Assembly: GCA_023388955.1 (NCBI GenBank)
Contig: JAEWFH010000156.1
Coordinates: forward strand, 1 to 6,646
Length of the DNA stretch: 6,646 nt
Direction of reading: 5' to 3'
Source: Pseudomonadota bacterium
GTDB lineage: Bacteria; Pseudomonadota; Gammaproteobacteria; Xanthomonadales; Xanthomonadaceae
A program made the position numbers and the translations under genes. Shown here one piece after another: positions 1 to 3,838 of this stretch. The notes below the pieces were generated by a model that saw nothing but the letters and a program-made list of their open reading frames with translations, was not told the origin of the DNA and ran no database searches. How positions within the stretch are numbered: position 1 is the stretch's first letter; the number at the start of each line of letters is the position of its first letter.

Positions 1-726
1 ACGCTCAAGGAAGGCATCGTCGAGGATGCCGGCAACCGCGAGCGGATCGCGAAGCTGCTGCGCTTCAGCTCGACGAAGGGCGAAGGCGAGGCGCGCGACG
101 TGTCGCTCGACGACTACATCGGCCGCATGCAGGACGGCCAGGACGCGATCTGGTACGTCACCGCCGACGGCCATCGCGCCGCGGCCGGCAGCCCGCAGCT
201 GGAAGCCTTCAAGGCCCGCGGCATCGAAGTGCTGCTGATGTCCGACCGCATCGACGAGTGGATGCTCGGCCACCTGCGCGAATACGCCGGCAAGCCGATG
301 AAGCACGTCGCCAAGGGCGAACTGCCGCTGGACGAGGCGGAGAAGCAGAAGCTGGCCGACGCCGCCGGCGCCGCAGCCTCCCTGCTGGAGCGCATCAAGC
401 GCCTGCTCGGCGAGCGCGTGGAGGACGTGCGCGTGTCCGCGCGCCTGACCGACTCGCCCTCGTGCCTGGCGATGTCGGAGTGGGAGATGGCCCCGCACCT
501 GGCGAAGCTGCTGCGCGATGCCGGCCAGGACGTGCCGGAGCAGAAGCCCACGCTCGAGATCAACCCGCAGCACGCACTCCTGCGCCGCCTGCAGGGCGAG
601 GCCGACGACGCCCGCGCCACCGATCTCGCCCACCTGCTGCTGGAGCAGGCCGAGCTTGCCGCCGGTGCGCCGCTGCCGGATCCGGCGGCGTTCCTGCAGC
701 GCATGAACCGGCTGCTGGCCGGCTGA
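1..726 (+). CDS. htpG: Molecular chaperone HtpG (Hsp90), C-terminal part, 5' end outside window
   Basis: HtpG is the bacterial Hsp90, a cytosolic ATP-dependent dimeric chaperone that remodels client proteins, often together with DnaK. The frame is open from the first base and gives 241 residues before TGA at 724-726. The E. coli protein is about 624 residues, so this is roughly the last 40%: the end of the middle domain and the C-terminal dimerisation domain. The N-terminal ATPase domain is not in view. Recognisable family blocks are KLLRFSST (residues 18-25), SLDDYIGRM (35-43), the GIEVLLMSDRIDEWM stretch (about 74-88), LLGERVEDVR (about 135-144), RLTDSPSCL (about 148-156) and the terminal helix ending RMNRLLAG. 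No eukaryotic-type MEEVD tail is present, as expected for a bacterial protein. No frameshift was seen. A spacer of 148 bp with hairpins separates it from the next gene, so co-transcription is uncertain. Confidence 0.97.
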   Translation, partial: TLKEGIVEDAGNRERIAKLLRFSSTKGEGEARDVSLDDYIGRMQDGQDAIWYVTADGHRAAAGSPQLEAFKARGIEVLLMSDRIDEWMLGHLREYAGKPMKHVAKGELPLDEAEKQKLADAAGAAASLLERIKRLLGERVEDVRVSARLTDSPSCLAMSEWEMAPHLAKLLRDAGQDVPEQKPTLEINPQHALLRRLQGEADDARATDLAHLLLEQAELAAGAPLPDPAAFLQRMNRLLAG

Positions 727-731
727 AGGCG

Positions 732-767
732 ACGACGCGGGCGTCGTGGAGAACGACGCCGCGTCGA
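732..767. repeat. Nested inverted repeats in the htpG 3' spacer
   Basis: Four 7-base arms follow one another, alternating in orientation: acgacgc at 732-738, gcgtcgt at 741-747, acgacgc at 753-759 and gcgtcga at 761-767. Each arm can pair with its neighbour. The pairing of 741-747 with 753-759 leaves a comfortable 5-nt loop, while the outer two pairings have very short loops and would lose base pairs. The structures are mutually exclusive. No T-tract follows, so this is not a textbook terminator. It may be a transcript-end stabiliser or simply low-complexity GC-rich sequence. Confidence 0.5.
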
Positions 768-779
768 CAAACGCCAATG

Positions 780-815
780 CGCGGTGTCCGCGGCGCAGCT
801 GCGGACCCGCGTTCC
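780..815 (+). terminator. Possible htpG terminator hairpin
   Basis: An imperfect stem of eleven base pairs is formed by cgcgg (780-784) plus gtccgc (786-791) with gcggac (801-806) plus ccgcg (807-811). It has one bulged t at 785 and a 9-nt loop, and it is followed only by ttcc. The GC-rich stem and its position after htpG fit an intrinsic terminator, but the T-run is too short to be convincing. A structured leader for the downstream gene is the alternative. Confidence 0.35.
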
Positions 816-860
816 ACGTGGACTTCATGGCCGCGCGGTCAGAGTGGACGCCCCTCCCCC

Positions 861-873
861 GAGGACAATCCTC
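861..873 (+). promoter_or_regulatory. Ribosome binding site inside a small inverted repeat
   Basis: GAGGA at 861-865 lies 9 nt before the ATG at 875 and is the Shine-Dalgarno sequence that decides this start. It is also one arm of a perfect 5-bp inverted repeat: GAGGA, then caa, then TCCTC at 869-873. The mRNA could therefore fold its ribosome site into a hairpin next to the start codon. Whether such a short hairpin matters in vivo is unknown. Confidence 0.6.
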
Positions 874-874
874 C

Positions 875-1327
875 ATGACCGACAAGAAGATCCAGCACAC
901 CCTCAACGACCTGATCGAGATCGCCCGCGACGGCGCGGAGTTCTACACCGAGGCCGCAGGCAAGGTCGAAAGCCCCGAGCTCGCCGCCCTGTTCCGCCGC
1001 ATGGGCGAGCACAAGCACGAGATCGTCGCCGGCCTGAGCGCCGAGGTCGCGGCCAGCGGTGGTGATCCCGCCGACCGCGGCACCCTGGTCGGCTCCATGC
1101 ACCAGGTCTATGCCAAGGCCCGCGCTGCCTTCGGCGACACGACCCATGCCTACGTGGCCGAACTCGAAGAGCTGGAGGACCGCCTGCTCGACGCCTTCAA
1201 GGACACGCTCGAGGACGACGACACTCCCGCCGCCGCCCGCGCTGCCGCGCAGCGCTTCCTGCCGCGCGTGACCGAATGCCACGACATCATGCGCAGCCGC
1301 AAGCTGGCGATGGAGAGCGCCCGCTGA
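875..1327 (+). CDS. PA2169 family four-helix-bundle protein (DUF2383, ferritin-like)
   Basis: This gene encodes a 150-residue soluble protein with no signal peptide. The pattern TLNDLIEIARDG (residues 9-20), then a YTEAA segment, ELAALFRRMGEHKHEIV (35-51) and an all-helical remainder, matches the DUF2383/PA2169 family. That family is predicted to fold as a ferritin-like bundle and has no firmly established biochemical role. Acidic and histidine residues sit at repeating helix positions: E22, E26, E45, H46, H48, E49, E97-E101, E134, H136 and D137. They resemble a metal-binding set, but I cannot show that they form a di-iron site. The start at 875 is chosen because GAGGA lies 9 nt upstream; the frame stays open to 746, but that extension does not look like protein. 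A P450 gene follows 72 bp downstream on the same strand. Family assignment is confident; function is unknown. Confidence 0.85.
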   Translation: MTDKKIQHTLNDLIEIARDGAEFYTEAAGKVESPELAALFRRMGEHKHEIVAGLSAEVAASGGDPADRGTLVGSMHQVYAKARAAFGDTTHAYVAELEELEDRLLDAFKDTLEDDDTPAAARAAAQRFLPRVTECHDIMRSRKLAMESAR

Positions 1328-1389
1328 CACCCGCACCTGACCACGATCAATGACGCGGTATGGTGGGCCGGTCACCCTGAGCCCGTTCC

Positions 1390-1399
1390 GAGGAACCGG
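1390..1399 (+). promoter_or_regulatory. Ribosome binding site of the P450 gene
   Basis: GAGGA at 1390-1394, with five bases before the ATG at 1400, supports that start over the in-frame ATG at 1412. The site overlaps a short inverted repeat, gttcc at 1385-1389 with ggaac at 1392-1396. With a 2-nt gap, only four pairs could form in RNA. Confidence 0.6.
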
Positions 1400-2554
1400 A
1401 TGACCGACCACATGCCCGACGACCTGTCCGCCGCCGGCAGGGACCTGCGCGCCTTCACCGACGAGCTGCGGCCCCGGCACGGCGTGGTGCGCAACGTGCA
1501 TGGCGAGTGGGTGCTGTTGCGGCACGACCTGGTGGTGGAGGCGGCGATCGACGACGCACGCTTCTCCAGCGCGGTTTCGCGCTACCTGCAGGTACCCAAT
1601 GGCCTGGACGGCGCCGAACACGCGGCGTGGCGGGCGACGCTGGACCCGTTTCTTTCCGCCGCGGCGCTCGCGCCCTTCCTCGACGACTTCCGCTGCATCG
1701 CCGCCGCGCTGGTCGAGGCGCTGCCGCGCGGCGCCGCGATGGACGCGGTGTCGGACCTGGGCGTCCGCTTCGCGGTCCGCGCGCAGTGCGCGTGGCTGGG
1801 CTGGCCGGCCACGCTGGAGGACGAGCTGGTGGCGTGGGTGGGCGACAACCACGCCGCCACCCGCTCGGGCGACCGCGGGCGGATGCGCCGGGTGGCGGAG
1901 TCCTTCGATGCGCTGGTCCACTCGGTGCTGGAGCCGCGCCGCACGCTCGCGCGCAGCCCCGGACCGGCGGCCGACGTCACCACGCAACTCATGCGGGCCA
2001 CGGTCGACGACCGGCCGCTGGCCGATGCGGAGATCGTGTCGGTGCTGCGCAACTGGACCGGCGGCGACCTGGGTTCGATCGCACAGTGCATCGGGGTGCT
2101 GGTGCACTGGCTGGCGACCCATCCACGGGCGCAGGCCGGGATGCGCGAGGGCCTGCCGGACGAGGACTTCGACGCCATCCTCGACGAGGTGCTGCGCATC
2201 GACGATCCCTTCCTGTCCAATCGCCGCATCACCACCTGCCCCGTCACGATCGGCGGCGTGGAACTGCCACGTGGCGCACGGGTGAAGCTGCACTGGACGT
2301 CGGCGAACCGCGATGCGGACGTGTTCGGCGACGCCGATGCCTTCGCCCCGGAAGCCCACGCGCCCCACAACCTCGTCTACGGCACCGGTCGGCATGCCTG
2401 CCCGGGCCGGCTGCTGGCGACGCTGGAGCTGCGCATCGCGCTGCAGGCGCTGCTGGCTTCGACCTCCACCATCACCCTCGACCCGGCGCGGCCACCGCTG
2501 CGCGCGGTGTCACCCGTCGGTGGCTGGAGCTCCGTCCCCGTGCGGCTGGCGTAG
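1400..2554 (+). CDS. Cytochrome P450, soluble bacterial class
   Basis: The 384-residue protein is close to the usual 380-420 of soluble bacterial P450s and lacks a membrane anchor. P450s are heme-thiolate enzymes that usually insert one oxygen atom into a substrate using electrons from a ferredoxin system. Visible landmarks in order are the helix C heme-propionate motif H74 with WR at 77-78; the I helix around 219-242; the K-helix ExxR motif E263-R266; the R276 region; ANRDADVFGDADAF at 302-315; and the heme loop YGTGRHACPG at 327-336, with C334 as the proximal thiolate ligand. Two features are odd. The first heme-loop residue is Tyr327 rather than Phe. The I helix reads GDLGS at 222-226, where the usual motif is (A/G)GX(D/E)T. 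No ferredoxin or reductase gene is in view, so neither substrate nor redox partner can be inferred. The 3' end overlaps the opposing transporter gene by 45 bp. Confidence 0.93.
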   Translation: MTDHMPDDLSAAGRDLRAFTDELRPRHGVVRNVHGEWVLLRHDLVVEAAIDDARFSSAVSRYLQVPNGLDGAEHAAWRATLDPFLSAAALAPFLDDFRCIAAALVEALPRGAAMDAVSDLGVRFAVRAQCAWLGWPATLEDELVAWVGDNHAATRSGDRGRMRRVAESFDALVHSVLEPRRTLARSPGPAADVTTQLMRATVDDRPLADAEIVSVLRNWTGGDLGSIAQCIGVLVHWLATHPRAQAGMREGLPDEDFDAILDEVLRIDDPFLSNRRITTCPVTIGGVELPRGARVKLHWTSANRDADVFGDADAFAPEAHAPHNLVYGTGRHACPGRLLATLELRIALQALLASTSTITLDPARPPLRAVSPVGGWSSVPVRLA

Positions 2555-3493
2555 GCCGTAGCTCCAGCGTCCGGGCGGGTCGACCTGCACGGTGACGTGG
2601 TCGATCGCGTAACGCTCGTGCAGCCAGCCTGCCACCAGCGGCGGCAGCGAAAGCGGGTCCACGCCCGGGGCGGGACTGACATGCACGGTCGCCACGCTGG
2701 ACTCGTCGGTCAGGGTCCAGGCGTGGAAGTGGCCGGCATCGGCCACCTGCGGCAGGGCGGCCAGGCCATGCATCGCCTCCTCCACGTCCAGCCCCTGCGG
2801 CACCGCCTGGATGAGCACGCGGATCGAGTCCGACATCAACCGCCAGGCCGAGCGCACCACCAGCAGCGCTACCAGCACCGACAGCACCGGGTCGAGCACC
2901 GTCCAGCCGGTGAGCAGGATGCCCACCGCGGCGGCGATCGCGCCCACCGAGCCCAGCAGGTCGCCGATCACGTGCAGGAATGCGCCGCGCAGGTTGCCGT
3001 CGTTGCGGTCGCCCGACCACAGGATCCAGGCCGCGGCCACGTTGACCAGCAGGCCGACCACGGCCACCGCGAGCATCGGCCCGGCCATGACCTCACCGGG
3101 GACCTGGAAGCGCTGGATCGCTTCCCAGGTGATCCAGGCCACCAGCAACAGCAGCGCGGCGCCATTGGCCAGGGCGGCGAGCACGCGCACCCGGTGGAAG
3201 CCGTAGGTCCGGGTACTGTCGGCCGGGCGCCGGGCCACGCGGTAGGCCACCAGCGCCAGCAGCAGCGCGGCGGCGTCGGACACCATGTGCCCGGAATCGG
3301 CGATCAGCGCCAGGGACCCCGACCACCACCCGCCGACCGCCTGGAGGATGGCGTAGCCGAAGGTGAGCACCAGCACGAAGCGGATGCGGCGCTCGCTCTC
3401 CTGCGTTACCGCGGGACCGTGGTGGTGGTCATGCGAATGGCCGTGCGAATGGCCATCGGCGGCGCCGTGGCGAGGTGCGTTCGATGGGGGCAT
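2510..3493 (-). CDS. Cation diffusion facilitator, CzcD/ZitB-type Zn2+ (Cd2+/Co2+) exporter
   Basis: This 327-residue inner-membrane protein belongs to the CDF family, whose members export divalent metals, chiefly Zn2+, from the cytosol in exchange for protons. The N-terminus carries a His-rich stretch, HGAADGHSHGHSHDHHHG (9-26), with eight histidines. Six hydrophobic segments follow, roughly 37-53, 61-83, 103-125, 138-159, 172-194 and 198-216. The transport site is intact. TM2 has D66, H69 and D73 in ADSGHMVSD, and TM5 has H174 and D178 in HVIGD, the HD-HD arrangement expected for Zn2+ carriers. A cytosolic domain follows, with GHFHAWTL (254-261), typical of the metal-regulated C-terminal domain. 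The start at 3493 has a modest GGAAAG ribosome site at 3505-3500, six bases upstream. A MerR-type promoter lies just beyond. The last codons overlap the 3' end of the P450 gene on the other strand. The family is clear; the exact metal is inferred. Confidence 0.94.
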   Translation of the reverse strand: MPPSNAPRHGAADGHSHGHSHDHHHGPAVTQESERRIRFVLVLTFGYAILQAVGGWWSGSLALIADSGHMVSDAAALLLALVAYRVARRPADSTRTYGFHRVRVLAALANGAALLLLVAWITWEAIQRFQVPGEVMAGPMLAVAVVGLLVNVAAAWILWSGDRNDGNLRGAFLHVIGDLLGSVGAIAAAVGILLTGWTVLDPVLSVLVALLVVRSAWRLMSDSIRVLIQAVPQGLDVEEAMHGLAALPQVADAGHFHAWTLTDESSVATVHVSPAPGVDPLSLPPLVAGWLHERYAIDHVTVQVDPPGRWSYGLRQPHGDGAPATDG

Positions 3494-3521
3494 GTACCGC
3501 TTTCCGTGGGGGCCACGGCCA

Positions 3522-3552
3522 AGCTTGGACCCTGACCCCGTTGCAAGGTCAA
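3522..3552 (-). promoter_or_regulatory. Probable MerR-family metal-responsive promoter/operator of the CDF gene
   Basis: On the minus strand, TTGACC (3552-3547) is followed after exactly 19 bp by CAAGCT (3527-3522). MerR-type promoters are marked by an overlong 19-20 bp spacer containing a dyad that begins within the -35 element. Here the dyad spans 3549-3529: the arm ACCTTGCAAC is opposed by GGGTCAGGGT, and the outer ACC, T and G positions match as an inverted repeat. The left arm resembles sites known for CueR/ZntR/CadR-class regulators. Transcription would start roughly 20 bp before the ATG at 3493, leaving room for the GGAAAG ribosome site. A poor -10 and an imperfect right arm limit confidence. 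No merR-like gene is in the window. Confidence 0.5.
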
Positions 3553-3569
3553 GTCCGCCACAGCGGACT
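3552..3569. repeat. Perfect 7-bp inverted repeat abutting the CDF -35 element
   Basis: The arms are agtccgc at 3552-3558 and gcggact at 3563-3569, with the 4-base loop caca. It lies immediately upstream of, and overlaps by one base, the TTGACC of the proposed transporter promoter. It could be a second operator, for example for a dimeric repressor. No gene ends here, so a terminator role is unlikely. Confidence 0.5.
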
Positions 3570-3627
3570 GCTCCAGCGCAACGCGATCCTCCGGTGCAAA
3601 ACGCCCCGATGAACGGGCGCCCAACTA

Positions 3628-3639
3628 TTCCACAGCGTC
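3628..3639 (+). repeat. 12-bp direct repeat, copy 1
   Basis: The sequence ttccacagcgtc occurs here and again at 3748-3759. The two copies are identical and start exactly 120 bp apart, bracketing the AT-richer promoter-like centre of the intergenic region. Neither copy is palindromic. Confidence 0.6.
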
Positions 3640-3674
3640 GTGACCGCCGATGCCGCGTTGCCGCGCGCTTCTCA

Positions 3675-3688
3675 TGAATACGTTTGCA
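3675..3688. promoter_or_regulatory. LacI-family-like operator candidate upstream of the TonB receptor
   Basis: TGAATACGTTTGCA is a CG-centred imperfect palindrome, with five of seven positions symmetric. It fits the LacI-family pattern TGnAAnCGnTTnCA at all but one fixed position. LacI-type repressors commonly control sugar-uptake TonB receptors in Xanthomonas and Caulobacter. The site lies about 150 bp before the receptor start and overlaps a weak -35-like TTGCAG. It is a single site and could be chance. Confidence 0.35.
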
Positions 3689-3711
3689 GTGCGATTTGTG
3701 CGGGCTATCAC
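3684..3711 (+). promoter_or_regulatory. Weak candidate promoter for the TonB receptor
   Basis: TTGCAG (3684-3689) and TATCAC (3706-3711) are separated by 16 bp in the least GC-rich part of the spacer. Each matches only about three of six consensus bases, so this is a suggestion only. It would give a leader of roughly 120 nt. Confidence 0.22.
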
Positions 3712-3747
3712 GCGTCTACCATCGCCCTACCCGGGGGACGGCCTTCG

Positions 3748-3759
3748 TTCCACAGCGTC
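3748..3759 (+). repeat. 12-bp direct repeat, copy 2
   Basis: This is the second identical copy of ttccacagcgtc, lying 80 bp before the receptor start codon. It falls in the stretch that would be the receptor's 5' leader. The surrounding bases differ from those of copy 1. Confidence 0.6.
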
Positions 3760-3829
3760 AAGAACTCAGGCCCGGGGGCACACGAACGCCCGGTCGCACA
3801 GGCGGCATGCGGGCACACGCATCCGAAGT

Positions 3830-3836
3830 GGAGGGG
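3830..3836 (+). promoter_or_regulatory. Ribosome binding site of the TonB receptor gene
   Basis: GGAGGGG at 3830-3836 contains a strong GGAGG. It ends four bases before the ATG at 3839, which is short, and thirteen before the in-frame ATG at 3848, which is long. Neither spacing is ideal. Further-upstream ATGs in the frame have no such site. Confidence 0.65.
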
Positions 3837-3838
3837 AC

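Larger units (their letters stand above)
3494..3838. other. Divergent intergenic control region
   Basis: These 345 bp separate the divergent transporter and TonB receptor genes. The transporter-proximal half holds a MerR-type promoter candidate at 3522-3552 and a perfect hairpin at 3552-3569. The centre, about 3667-3724, is the most AT-containing part and holds a LacI-like palindrome and weak promoter hexamers facing the receptor. A 12-bp direct repeat brackets that centre. No convincing coding sequence was seen: reading frames across it give Arg- and Ser-rich translations without family features. Confidence 0.8.

Noticed and set aside
746..874. An N-terminal extension of the DUF2383 protein to an ATG at 746
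   Set aside because: It would run through the hairpin-rich spacer. The family's conserved sequence begins just after the ATG at 875, which has its own ribosome site.
839..2395. A 518-codon minus-strand open frame across the DUF2383 and P450 genes
   Set aside because: It covers two unrelated sense genes that have clear family motifs and ribosome sites. The antisense product is Arg/Gly/Val/His-rich low-complexity sequence.
1507..2595. Alternative long plus-strand frames within the P450 gene
   Set aside because: They are frame-shifted readings rich in Arg, Gly and Ala. The 1400-2554 frame carries all P450 landmarks uninterrupted.
2597..3535. A 312-codon plus-strand open frame opposite the CDF gene
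   Set aside because: It is a shadow of the transporter gene. It is His-, Gln- and Arg-rich without structure, while the minus strand gives a complete CDF protein with both HD metal sites.
3602..3619. Inverted repeat cgccc/gggcg as a terminator
   Set aside because: It has only five pairs, an 8-base loop and no T-run, and no gene ends nearby on either strand.
3650..3838. An N-terminal extension of the TonB receptor to an ATG at 3650
   Set aside because: The 63 added residues are Arg-rich and would precede a complete signal peptide. They have no ribosome site, whereas GGAGG lies just before 3839.
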